A DNA stretch of 64,000 nucleotides from an uncultured Alphaproteobacteria bacterium (GTDB lineage Bacteria > Pseudomonadota > Alphaproteobacteria > Thalassobaculales > Thalassobaculaceae): NCBI GenBank assembly GCA_902589475.1, contig CACITD010000002.1:1-64000 (forward strand), in the 5' to 3' direction. Under the pieces are notes generated by a model, which made no database searches, was not told where the DNA came from, and saw only the letters and a list, made by a program, of their open reading frames with translations. How positions within the stretch are numbered: the stretch's first letter is position 1; every line of letters begins with the position of its first letter. Made by a program: the position numbers and the translations under genes. Shown here in pieces: positions 24,755 through 33,474 of this stretch.

Positions 24755-26302
24755 CTAACGCTCGTTTTTCCAATACCGGTCTTTTAGAAGCCTTTTGTAG
24801 AGTTTGCCATTTTCCTGCCTTGGCAGTTCTTCTACGAAGTCGACTGACCTAGGGCTCTTTATTTTTCCAACCTTTATTAGGCAAAATTCTATTAATTCTC
24901 TCTCCAAATCATCTTGTTCAAAAGACTTTTGAATGGGAATAACGACCGCCTTAACTTCCTCCCCAAATTCATTGTTTGGAGCACCTATAACAGCAACATC
25001 TTTTACTGCTGGATGACCAAGCAAATGGTTTTCTATTTCTTGCGGATAGATATTCACTCCCCCCGAAATGATTGTGTTTGCTTTTCGATCGGTCAGGTAT
25101 AAATAATCACCGCTATCGAGATAACCAATATCCCCTAGGGTAGACCATCCATATTGGTTTCGTGAGTCTTTGGTTTTTTGAGGGTCATTGTGATATTCGA
25201 ATTTCGGACTGTCAGAAAAATAGATTAGTCCTGTTTCCCCTCTTGGTAATTCTTCACCATCGTCACCGCATATGCGGACCTTTCCAATTTTAGCTTTGCC
25301 TACTGACCCGCGATGCCGCAACCATTCTTTTGAGTCGATCACTGTCAGCCCATTACCTTCCGACGCGCCGTAATACTCCCATATAATTTCTCCCCACCAT
25401 TTTATCATTTCCAACTTCACTTCAATTGGACATGGCGCTGCGGCGTGGATTACGCATTTCAAACTGGATTGATCATATCTACTCTTTATTTCATCACCTA
25501 GCGCCAACATCCTAATGAACATTGTAGGCACCCATTGGCTGTGCGTGACTTTATATTTTTGAATGAGACTTAGCGCTGTTTCAGCTTCAAACTTGCGCAT
25601 TATTATAACGGTCGCACCAAACCTAAGTGCGCGCATAACGAATAAAAGAGGCGCCGCATGGTATTGAGGTGCAGGCGATAAATAAACTGTTTTCTCGTCG
25701 AGATTGTAGAGATCAGCAATTAATTTGTAGCCTGGGGCGGGAATTCCAAAGGGTCCATCCGGAAGCTGTTTCATGATACCCTTCGGCCTTCCCGTTGTAC
25801 CAGACGAATAAAGCATCTCTATCCCCTCGCTTTGGTCCTCTACAGGAAAATTCGGTAATTTATTAATAACCTCTTCCAATGGTTTAAAGTCGAGATCACA
25901 ACCGTCTAGCATGAAACGATTTTGCTTTTTTATCCCTCCTATATTTAAGTTTGCAAGGGTGGGTTTCATGAATGAGGATGTGAACAAGGCTGAAGCGTTT
26001 GAGTCTTCCAAGATAAAATCCACATCGTCAGATGTTAGATGTGTTGCTATTGTTACGACCCTCAGACCACATCTAAAAGCACCCCAAACAATTGGTATGT
26101 AGAGCAAGTGGTTTTCGAGCAATATTGCTACTCTGTCCCCACGCCTCAACCCGAGGTCTCTCAATAAATGCGCTATTTGGTTGGAGATATTTTCGAGTTC
26201 TAAGAAACTCACACTCTCACCAGTTTCACCAATAACTATTGATGGCCGTTCTGGTGTTCTCTGTGCAAAAACACCTGGGTGACTTTCTTCACTATTTAAA
26301 AT
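24755..26302 (-). CDS. AMP-forming acyl-CoA synthetase (ANL superfamily)
   Basis: ANL adenylating enzyme. Motifs are YSSGTTGRPKGIMK (P-loop-like), YGASEGNG, TLGDIGYLD (hinge region) and the C-terminal catalytic Lys in ENGKLYKRLL. The ORF track begins with TTG at 26338 and no ribosome site. Inside the frame an AAGGAG at 26309-26314 lies six bases before an ATT codon at 26302, just before SEESHPGVFA where homology-like sequence begins. No ATG or GTG lies between. I therefore set a provisional ATT start (516 residues), with TTG 26338 as the alternative. Substrate unknown; benzoate is possible given boxCB but not shown. Confidence 0.75.
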   Translation of the reverse strand: MLNSEESHPGVFAQRTPERPSIVIGETGESVSFLELENISNQIAHLLRDLGLRRGDRVAILLENHLLYIPIVWGAFRCGLRVVTIATHLTSDDVDFILEDSNASALFTSSFMKPTLANLNIGGIKKQNRFMLDGCDLDFKPLEEVINKLPNFPVEDQSEGIEMLYSSGTTGRPKGIMKQLPDGPFGIPAPGYKLIADLYNLDEKTVYLSPAPQYHAAPLLFVMRALRFGATVIIMRKFEAETALSLIQKYKVTHSQWVPTMFIRMLALGDEIKSRYDQSSLKCVIHAAAPCPIEVKLEMIKWWGEIIWEYYGASEGNGLTVIDSKEWLRHRGSVGKAKIGKVRICGDDGEELPRGETGLIYFSDSPKFEYHNDPQKTKDSRNQYGWSTLGDIGYLDSGDYLYLTDRKANTIISGGVNIYPQEIENHLLGHPAVKDVAVIGAPNNEFGEEVKAVVIPIQKSFEQDDLERELIEFCLIKVGKIKSPRSVDFVEELPRQENGKLYKRLLKDRYWKNER

Positions 26303-26415
26303 AATCTTCTCCTTAAAGAGTAAATGAACATAACCCAAAAATTAATAAACATTTGTTATGCTAATTAATATGCTTGTGTAAATTATAATTTGACCAGTTT
26401 AACAAAGGATGTTTT

Positions 26416-27561
26416 ATGGGACCACTAAACGGCATCAAATTAATTGAAATGGTAGGCATAGGACCAGCGCCACACTGTTGCATGCTATTGGCAGACATGG
26501 GCGCAGAGATAATCCGAATAGATCGCCCCGGAGGAAATAAACTTGGGGGTAAAGATAAGACGGCGATATTGAACCGAGGCCGACAATCAGTGGCACTAGA
26601 TTTAAAAACTAGTACAGGAGTTGAAACAGCCCTGAGATTGATAGGGCAGGCTGACGGTTTAGTTGAAGGGTTTCGTCCCGGGGTTATGGAAAGATTAGGC
26701 CTAGGCCCAGAGATCTGTTTAAAACAAAACAAAAAGTTAGTTTATGGAAGAATGACCGGCTGGGGACAAGATGGCCCCCTCGCTAACGTTGCGGGTCATG
26801 ACATTAATTATATTGCCTTGGCCGGTGCGTTAGGCTCTATAGGAGATCAGGAGAGAGGACCAGTCCCGCCTTTAAACTTGGTTGGCGATTTTGGCGGCGG
26901 CGGCATGATGTTAGCCTTTGGAATGGTTTGCGGTTTATTAGAGACTAAATCGTCCGGCAAAGGGCAGATCATTGATGCTGCAATGCTGGAGGGTTCCGCG
27001 CTACTAATGGCTGGGGTGTTATTGTCAAAAAATGCTGGGTCCTGGAATGAACCGCGCGGAGAAAACTGGCTGGATGGAGGCGCCCCTTTTTATAATACCT
27101 ATGAGTGCAAAGACGGGGAATGGATTTGTATTGGTTGTATTGAGCCACAGTTCTACGCTTTAATGCGCGAACAACTCAAATTAAAAGACAAATTATGGGA
27201 TAAACAATGGAATAGGGACTTGTGGCCATCACAGAAAAAAGTTTTAAGAGAGATTTTTAGGAAAAAAACACGAGAAGAATGGGATAATCTACTCGGCAAT
27301 CTTGATGTTTGTTTTGCGCCCGTCTTGAACCTAGATGAAATCATGGATCATCCCCATAACAAAGCGAGAAAAGTCTTTTTAGCCCCAGAAGGTAATATCC
27401 AGCCCGCACCCGCCCCAAGGTTTAGTAGAACTCCTGGGAAAATACAAAGACCTCCAGCAAAGCCGGGAGAGAATAATTCAGAAGTTCTCGCACGTTGGGG
27501 ATTTAAGGCCAACGAAATTGAAAAACTTAGAGGAGAGAAAATAATCTCCGACCCCGAATAA
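26416..27561 (+). CDS. CaiB/BaiF-family CoA transferase or acyl-CoA racemase
   Basis: 381 residues. N-terminal GIKLIEMVGIGPAPHCCMLLADMGAEIIRID is the typical CoA-binding opening of family III CoA transferases, then EGFRPGVMERLGLG and GRMTGWGQDGP. The catalytic Asp is expected in the QIIDAAMLEG segment. Family members transfer CoA between carboxylic acids or racemise alpha-methylacyl-CoA (AMACR); the HDINYIALAGALGSIG segment is close to AMACR-type sequences. It is the first of a forward pair with the ADP-forming synthetase, 75 bases apart. Confidence 0.85.
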   Translation: MGPLNGIKLIEMVGIGPAPHCCMLLADMGAEIIRIDRPGGNKLGGKDKTAILNRGRQSVALDLKTSTGVETALRLIGQADGLVEGFRPGVMERLGLGPEICLKQNKKLVYGRMTGWGQDGPLANVAGHDINYIALAGALGSIGDQERGPVPPLNLVGDFGGGGMMLAFGMVCGLLETKSSGKGQIIDAAMLEGSALLMAGVLLSKNAGSWNEPRGENWLDGGAPFYNTYECKDGEWICIGCIEPQFYALMREQLKLKDKLWDKQWNRDLWPSQKKVLREIFRKKTREEWDNLLGNLDVCFAPVLNLDEIMDHPHNKARKVFLAPEGNIQPAPAPRFSRTPGKIQRPPAKPGENNSEVLARWGFKANEIEKLRGEKIISDPE

Positions 27562-27636
27562 TCAAATTATAGAAAATGTAAAAATCAAACCGCTTAGTAA
27601 AGTATTAAACTTCAAAATGACATTAAAGGGATCCAA

Positions 27637-29733
27637 ATGAAGCATTCATTAGAATCATTACTACGCCCACAATCCGTCGCGGTAATAGGTGCATCAGATA
27701 ACCCTGCAAGGATAGGCGGCCGGCCAATATACTCAATGCTCAAAGACAACTTCCAAGGTAAACTTTTCCCTGTAAACCCAAATAGGGATATAGTCCAAGG
27801 TCTGCAGGCCTATCCAAATATTTCTTCTGTCCCAGTCCCCGTCGATAGTGCGGTAATCTCTGTGCCTGAGAACGTTGCATTACAGGTAATAAAGGAATGT
27901 GCAGAAAGTGGCGTTAAGAGCGCTGTTGTATTCACATCTGGTTTTGCAGAAACAGGTACTGCAGGCCTAGATGCACAACAACAGATCGCCAAAATCGCGT
28001 CTGACAGTGGAATGAGAATACTCGGTCCCAATTGCTTAGGTGTGTTTAATTTAAGCGCCGGTTGGTTTGGTACATTTGCTAATACCTTGGCCAGTAAGAA
28101 AATTCCGACTGGTCCTATAGGCATAGTAACGCAGAGCGGCGCTTACGGCGGGCATCTGTTCACAATAACCCAAAATAGAGGGGTGGGTACGAATTACTGG
28201 GTGACGACGGGCAATGAAGTCGACATAGACGTAGCAGAAGTTATTAAATTTTATGCAAGCGAACCAGAAATTCGCGTGATTATTTCATATGCTGAAGGAA
28301 TAAAAAATGGAAACCGAATGCGTGAAGCTCTACAGGCCGCTAGAAATGCTAAAAAGCCTGTTATTTTCATGAAAGTAGGGTCGACGGAAGCAGGTGCAAG
28401 GGCAGCAGCCTCGCACACGGCGTCGCTGGCTGGTGAAGATGCTATTTATGATGGATTATTTAAGCAGTACGGTGTATACCGCGCGGAAACCACGGAAGAA
28501 ATGGCTGATGTAGCCTATGCCTGTCAATTTGGCCGGTATCCTAATGGTCCTAAAATTGGACTGCAAACTATTTCCGGCGGCATAGGGGTTCAAATGGCCG
28601 ATGCGGCATCAAAAAAGGGCTTCGACGTCGCGCCCCTACCTAAAAGCACTCAAGAAAAAATCATAAAACTTATACCATTTGCCGGGGTCAATAATCCCGT
28701 GGACTTTACCGGTCAGGTACTAAATGAGAGGAAACTACTTGAGGATAGTATGCGTTTTGTAATCGATGAAGCCGACTATGACAGTCAAATTCTTTATCTT
28801 GCTAGCCTGCCTATTTCTGAATTTACAAAAGATATAAGTCTAGAGATTTTTACTGCACTACGTAAACGTTATCCAGAAGAACTGATGTTCTTGAGTATGA
28901 TAGGACCACAAGAATCCCGGAAACCTTATGAGGAAATAGGTTATCCATGTTTTGAAGACCACTCACTTGCTGTGAGAGCTATGGCCGCACTCAGGTACTT
29001 TGCCGAAGTTTTCAAGCAAGGAAAACAAAAGGTAATACCCTCTACTAAGGGAAATAAACTCGCTCGTTTGGAAAAGAATATTTCCGAATTCGAAGCAAAA
29101 TCTATTCTTAGCGCAGCCGGGATTCCAGCCAACAGGGAAATTCTAACACAAAGCTGTGAAGAGGCAATCGAAGCGCAAAAAACAATTGATGGACCAGTAG
29201 TTTTAAAAGTCGCTTCACCGGACATACCCCACAAAACCGAAATTGGTGGTGTACTTCTAAATTTAACTACTAAGGAAGAAGTTGAAGAGAGTTATCAAAA
29301 ATTAATTACAAATGTTCAGTCTAATGCTCCAAAGGCTAAAATAGATGGCATAATAGTCGCAGAAATGATCACCGGAGGTATAGAGACAGTTTTAGGTGTC
29401 ACAAAAGACCCCGTTTTTGGTCCCACTGTGATGTTTGGATTGGGAGGTGTTTTTGTTGAGGTGTTAAAAGATGTAACGTTTCGTGTGGCGCCATTCGGGC
29501 CAAAGGAAGCACATCGCATGATTGATGAAATTAGGGGCCGGGCGGTGCTAGATGGAGCCAGAGGGGCTCCTCCAGCCGACATAGATGCATTAGCAAATGC
29601 TATTTCAACGTTATCTATTTTTGCTGCGGAAAATTCAGATACCATACAAACAATCGACATCAATCCATTTCTAGCTTTGCCAAAAGGAGCCGTAGCTGTC
29701 GATGCGCTAATTATACCAAGCTCCGACAAATGA
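27637..29733 (+). CDS. ADP-forming acetyl/acyl-CoA synthetase, fused alpha-beta
   Basis: 698 residues. The N-terminal CoA-binding Rossmann domain begins RPQSVAVIGASDNPARIGGRP. Then come the succinyl-CoA-synthetase-like flavodoxin domains (VTQSGAYGG), the phosphorylated His region ASHTASLAGED (near residue 269), and from about residue 480 an ATP-grasp beta part (VVLKVASPDIPHKTEIGG, VMFGLGGVFVEVLKDV). The enzyme would interconvert acyl-CoA, ADP and phosphate with acid, CoA and ATP. In aerobic alphaproteobacteria such fusions often accompany aromatic or ether-compound catabolism. Ribosome site AAAGGG precedes the ATG. Confidence 0.85.
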   Translation: MKHSLESLLRPQSVAVIGASDNPARIGGRPIYSMLKDNFQGKLFPVNPNRDIVQGLQAYPNISSVPVPVDSAVISVPENVALQVIKECAESGVKSAVVFTSGFAETGTAGLDAQQQIAKIASDSGMRILGPNCLGVFNLSAGWFGTFANTLASKKIPTGPIGIVTQSGAYGGHLFTITQNRGVGTNYWVTTGNEVDIDVAEVIKFYASEPEIRVIISYAEGIKNGNRMREALQAARNAKKPVIFMKVGSTEAGARAAASHTASLAGEDAIYDGLFKQYGVYRAETTEEMADVAYACQFGRYPNGPKIGLQTISGGIGVQMADAASKKGFDVAPLPKSTQEKIIKLIPFAGVNNPVDFTGQVLNERKLLEDSMRFVIDEADYDSQILYLASLPISEFTKDISLEIFTALRKRYPEELMFLSMIGPQESRKPYEEIGYPCFEDHSLAVRAMAALRYFAEVFKQGKQKVIPSTKGNKLARLEKNISEFEAKSILSAAGIPANREILTQSCEEAIEAQKTIDGPVVLKVASPDIPHKTEIGGVLLNLTTKEEVEESYQKLITNVQSNAPKAKIDGIIVAEMITGGIETVLGVTKDPVFGPTVMFGLGGVFVEVLKDVTFRVAPFGPKEAHRMIDEIRGRAVLDGARGAPPADIDALANAISTLSIFAAENSDTIQTIDINPFLALPKGAVAVDALIIPSSDK

Positions 29734-29860
29734 TAGAAAACGTGGGTATTTTTGAATTAGGAAAGAAGCCGGAAACAGGATAAAATTGGTAGCCCTGGAT
29801 CTAACTTTTTAGTACCATTTTAGAACCGTTCTTGATTGATGCCTGAAGGAGAAGGTGACC

Positions 29861-30664
29861 ATGAAACTTTCAGAGGAACAAATTAAACAGTTTAATGAAG
29901 AAGGTTATATCTTTTTACCATCATGCTTTTCAAAAGATGAGATAACTGTTTTAAACGACGCCGCGGCAGAGATCTACAAAAGTGATCGAGAACAAGTTTG
30001 GCGGGAAAGCTCGGGTGTCGCCCGCACTGCATTTGCCGCGCACACCTACAACGAAGCTCATCGACGACTGGGAGCTCACCCTAGATTAATTACTCCCATA
30101 GAACAATTACTCGGCGGGGATGTTTATATGCATCAATATAAAATTAACGCTAAAGCTGCATTTGATGGCGATGTTTGGCAATGGCATCAAGATTTCGGTG
30201 TTTGGCATAGAGATGACGGTATGCCCGAACCCCGTGCAATGAACATAGCTGTATTTTTAGATGATGTCTCAGGGGCTAATGGTCCTCTTATCTTTCTTCC
30301 TAAAAGCCATAAAATTGGAGTTATAGAAGCAGGCCACGATGTTCAAACTACCAGCTACCCACTCTGGACCCTGGATAGAGAAACTGTTCAAAAGCTATCA
30401 GATGAAGGAGGATGCGTGGCGCCCATTGGCCCCGCGGGCAGCGTGATCATGTTCTCTTCACTTCTCGTGCATGCCAGTCCTCCAAATATCAGTCCCTTAC
30501 CGAGAACTATTGTTTACCTCTCACTTTGTCGAACAGATAATCATATAACGAGGTTCAATAGAGCCGAATGGATTGCTCATAGAAATTTTGAGCCCATCAT
30601 GGCTTTGAATGATCAATGCTTAGAAGATTTAATAGGTAACCCGTCTTCGGTAGCGGCAGAGTAG
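29861..30664 (+). CDS. Phytanoyl-CoA dioxygenase (PhyH) family protein
   Basis: 267 residues. Start ATG 29861 is chosen over the track GTG 29855 because AAGGAG lies at the right nine-base distance from the ATG but only three from the GTG. PhyH marks are the QFNEEGYIFLPSCFS opening, HQYKINAK, WQWHQDFGVWH with the iron His-x-Asp, and LLVHASPPN with the distal His; an Arg follows in PRTIVY. The family comprises 2-oxoglutarate-dependent hydroxylases of acyl-CoAs, ectoine and natural products. No ectoine genes are near, and the acyl-CoA context favours a lipid-type substrate only weakly. Confidence 0.85.
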   Translation: MKLSEEQIKQFNEEGYIFLPSCFSKDEITVLNDAAAEIYKSDREQVWRESSGVARTAFAAHTYNEAHRRLGAHPRLITPIEQLLGGDVYMHQYKINAKAAFDGDVWQWHQDFGVWHRDDGMPEPRAMNIAVFLDDVSGANGPLIFLPKSHKIGVIEAGHDVQTTSYPLWTLDRETVQKLSDEGGCVAPIGPAGSVIMFSSLLVHASPPNISPLPRTIVYLSLCRTDNHITRFNRAEWIAHRNFEPIMALNDQCLEDLIGNPSSVAAE

Positions 30665-30747
30665 ATCCAGTCGTTTAACATATTATAAGATCACTAATTA
30701 TAATCTTCACTTGGCTAGCGTTAACGGCTTCGCAGTAGAACATTCAA

Positions 30748-32241
30748 TTAAGAGCTTTTGCCCATAAACACGTTTGGTGTATTTAAGGCGTCGCTTACGG
30801 GTCTCACGTCGGATAGGTCTACCTCTGGCCGACGGAAGAATTCGCTTGCCACTTTCTCATAAGCTGCACCCAAGGTGATAACTTGGTCATCGCAAAATCT
30901 TTTTGCAATAACTTGCATACCAACAGGCCTTCCATCTTTTGTTATACCGCACGGAAGCGAAATCATTGGCAAGCCAGTCACACTGAAAATATACGTTGCA
31001 AGAAATACATCTTGAAATCTCTCGACTGCTTGCCCACCAACATGGGTTGGGAAGGGTTCATCGAGCCTAAACGGAGGCGCGCCAACCGCTGGAGCAATAA
31101 TGAAATCGTATTGGTGCATGAACTTTCTTACATTATGCCAATATTGTGTTCTTAATTTTTCTGATCTTACTACATCGCGAACCGACAATTGTAAGGCCGC
31201 AGATACCTGCCCCACCAACTGATCTGTCATCAACTCACTGTGAGCATCAAACCTGTCGGCATAACGGGCCACCATTCCAAAGCCTCTGGTCCCTGTCACT
31301 ATTTCTTTGATGCTGGACGTATCAAAACAATCCTCCTCGATGACAAAACCAAGTTCCTCAAATCGTTTTACAGCGGACTTAACCAAACTTTCGACCTCAG
31401 GGTCCAAAGGTACAACACCACCTAGGTTACCCGCGTAGGCAATTTTCCTCGTCTCTCCAAAAGGGCAATTATTTTTTGCTGCTGCTAAAAAATCTTTTCC
31501 GTCATTTGGTAAAGAGCTGGGGTCTCGTTCGTCGGGACCCGATAACACATGCATAGCTAAACCTATATCCGATATGGACCTTACCATTGGTCCCTGAACA
31601 TGCTCGACAAGAGTATCCCAACCGTAATCCGTTGGATAAAAAGGTATTCGCCCAGGAGTTGGACGCAGCCCAACTAAATTATTAAAGGAACACGGTATTC
31701 TTATCGAGCCGCCAAGATCTGTGCCAATAGCTAATGGCGCCATAGCCGCAGCGATTGACGCACCCGCTCCACCGCTGGACCCTCCTGCTGTGACGTTCAC
31801 ATTCCAAGGGTTCCTAGTAGTTCCAAATATTTTGTTCGATGTATTGATATCGTGGGCAAACTCGGGAGTATTTGTCTTGCCTAATAATATACCCCCTGCT
31901 GTTTTTAACCTTTCGACAGAAATTGTATCTTCGTCTGGGACATCATTTTCTAATAACAATGAGCCGAATGTCGTTCTAACACCCTTAGTTTGCAAAATAT
32001 CCTTTATTAAGAAAGGGACACCTTCAAGGGGACGAGGCTTACCTCCAGAGGCTAACCGCTCGTCTATGGCGCGAGCCTCTTCCAATATCGTATCACTTAA
32101 AGTGCAAATAGCATTTATAACAGGATTTACCTTCTGTATCCTTTCAATAAATGCTGATGCAACTTCGGAAGCACTTAGTTTTCTACTTCCCACCCTTTCT
32201 GCTATTTTTTTAGCCGACATATCGAGTATTTGTTCAGTCAT
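30748..32241 (-). CDS. Amidase-signature family hydrolase
   Basis: 497 residues. The Ser-cisSer-Lys triad is visible: Lys in VPFLIKDILQT (near residue 75), and the two Ser in AGGSSGGAGASIAAAMAPLAIGTDLGGSIRIP (about 150-175). C-terminal LPCGITKDGRPVGMQVI is the usual end of the signature fold. It is longer than aryl acylamidases but similar in size to GatA; GatB and GatC are absent nearby, and the sequence has many catabolic-amidase features, so it is not proposed as the tRNA amidotransferase. It stands alone, with 289 bases before the divergent SDR gene. Confidence 0.85.
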   Translation of the reverse strand: MTEQILDMSAKKIAERVGSRKLSASEVASAFIERIQKVNPVINAICTLSDTILEEARAIDERLASGGKPRPLEGVPFLIKDILQTKGVRTTFGSLLLENDVPDEDTISVERLKTAGGILLGKTNTPEFAHDINTSNKIFGTTRNPWNVNVTAGGSSGGAGASIAAAMAPLAIGTDLGGSIRIPCSFNNLVGLRPTPGRIPFYPTDYGWDTLVEHVQGPMVRSISDIGLAMHVLSGPDERDPSSLPNDGKDFLAAAKNNCPFGETRKIAYAGNLGGVVPLDPEVESLVKSAVKRFEELGFVIEEDCFDTSSIKEIVTGTRGFGMVARYADRFDAHSELMTDQLVGQVSAALQLSVRDVVRSEKLRTQYWHNVRKFMHQYDFIIAPAVGAPPFRLDEPFPTHVGGQAVERFQDVFLATYIFSVTGLPMISLPCGITKDGRPVGMQVIAKRFCDDQVITLGAAYEKVASEFFRRPEVDLSDVRPVSDALNTPNVFMGKSS

Positions 32242-32530
32242 TCTTTTCCCAACTCATCTCATGTTCACCGGGATAATTTAACCCAGGAACAAAATGGTTT
32301 TCTCGGAGCTCATGCTGCGAACTTGGAATATGCCGCATTCACTATGAGAATAAAAGCAATCTATCAATTAATGTAAACCGTCAAAAGTAAACCCATAAGT
32401 TCCATCATTAAATTTTTGACTATGATTTTGAGATACCACTTATCTATTATTTTACGGATGGTGTTCTTGAACTTGCTTTTCTAGGTCTAATCTGAATATA
32501 AACGAGAAAATATATTTTTGGAGGTAGTAG

Positions 32531-33430
32531 ATGGCGCGCTTATGTGAAGGAAGGGTAGCACTAGTCACGGGAGCCGCCCGCGGCGTAGGACGAGAACATG
32601 CTCTGGGTCTGGCTAAACACGGTGCTAAGGTCGTCGTAAACGATCTCGGAGCAGGGGTAGATGGCTCGGGGGCCGATACTACGCCGGCACAGGCGGTAGT
32701 TGACGAAATCAAAGCTCTAGGTGGCGAAGCCACTGTTAATGGCGATGATGTAAGTTCATGGACTGGTGCCAAAAACATGATTGATCAAACAATAGATGCC
32801 TTTGGTACTATCGATGTGGTTGTAAATAATGCTGGCATACTGCGCGATAGAATGCTTGTTAACATGACTGAAGATGAATGGGACGCTGTTATACAAGTAC
32901 ACCTTAAGGGAACATTTGCACCATCACGTCATGCAGCAGCATACTGGCGTCAATTATCTAAAGATAGGGGTGAAAAGGTCAATGCGAGAATAATAAATAC
33001 TAGCTCAACTTCAGGTCTATACGGCAACATAGGTCAAACAAATTATGGTGCAGCAAAGGCAGGCATCGCAGCTTTTACAATAATAGCCGCGAGAGAGTTG
33101 GCTCGTATAGGGGTTACGGTTAACGCAATTTCACCTACCGCTTATACTCGAATGACTGATAACCTTCGTGAATACACGGAAGAAGACATCGAACGGAGAG
33201 ATCCGCGATGGGTATCGCCTACTATCGTCTACTTATCTAGTGCCGAAGCCCACGATATCACGGGGCGCGTAATTCAAGCAGGAAATGGAAGAGTTGCAGT
33301 TTGCGAGGGATGGCGTCGTGGCGCGGAAATCGATCAAATTGAGGACGCAGAAGCGATAGGTCCAATGATACGCGATATGATTTCTAATGTGCGCAAGAAC
33401 TCGGGAATGGACGGACTAGAGTTAGACTAA
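32531..33430 (+). CDS. SDR resembling the (3R)-hydroxyacyl-CoA dehydrogenase domain of multifunctional enzyme 2
   Basis: 299 residues. VTGAARGVGREHALGLAKHGAKVVVNDLG, with the Asp after strand two, is the MFE-2 dehydrogenase-type opening that also carries the long GVDGSGADTTPAQAVVDEI insertion. NNAGILRDRM, the NTSSTSG strand and the YGAAKAG active site follow. A GGAGG ribosome site lies five bases before the ATG. Role by family: NAD-dependent oxidation of 3-hydroxyacyl-CoA in beta-oxidation of branched or steroid-like acyl chains. It ends convergently with the molybdenum hydroxylase gene. Confidence 0.85.
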   Translation: MARLCEGRVALVTGAARGVGREHALGLAKHGAKVVVNDLGAGVDGSGADTTPAQAVVDEIKALGGEATVNGDDVSSWTGAKNMIDQTIDAFGTIDVVVNNAGILRDRMLVNMTEDEWDAVIQVHLKGTFAPSRHAAAYWRQLSKDRGEKVNARIINTSSTSGLYGNIGQTNYGAAKAGIAAFTIIAARELARIGVTVNAISPTAYTRMTDNLREYTEEDIERRDPRWVSPTIVYLSSAEAHDITGRVIQAGNGRVAVCEGWRRGAEIDQIEDAEAIGPMIRDMISNVRKNSGMDGLELD

Positions 33431-33474
33431 GTAGGAATCCAGATTAATTTTTATATTTCTTTCAACTGGATGTT

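Noticed and set aside
30748-32241. gatA of the Glu-tRNA amidotransferase
   Set aside because: gatB and gatC are not adjacent and the sequence reads as a general amidase; family overlap prevents the call.
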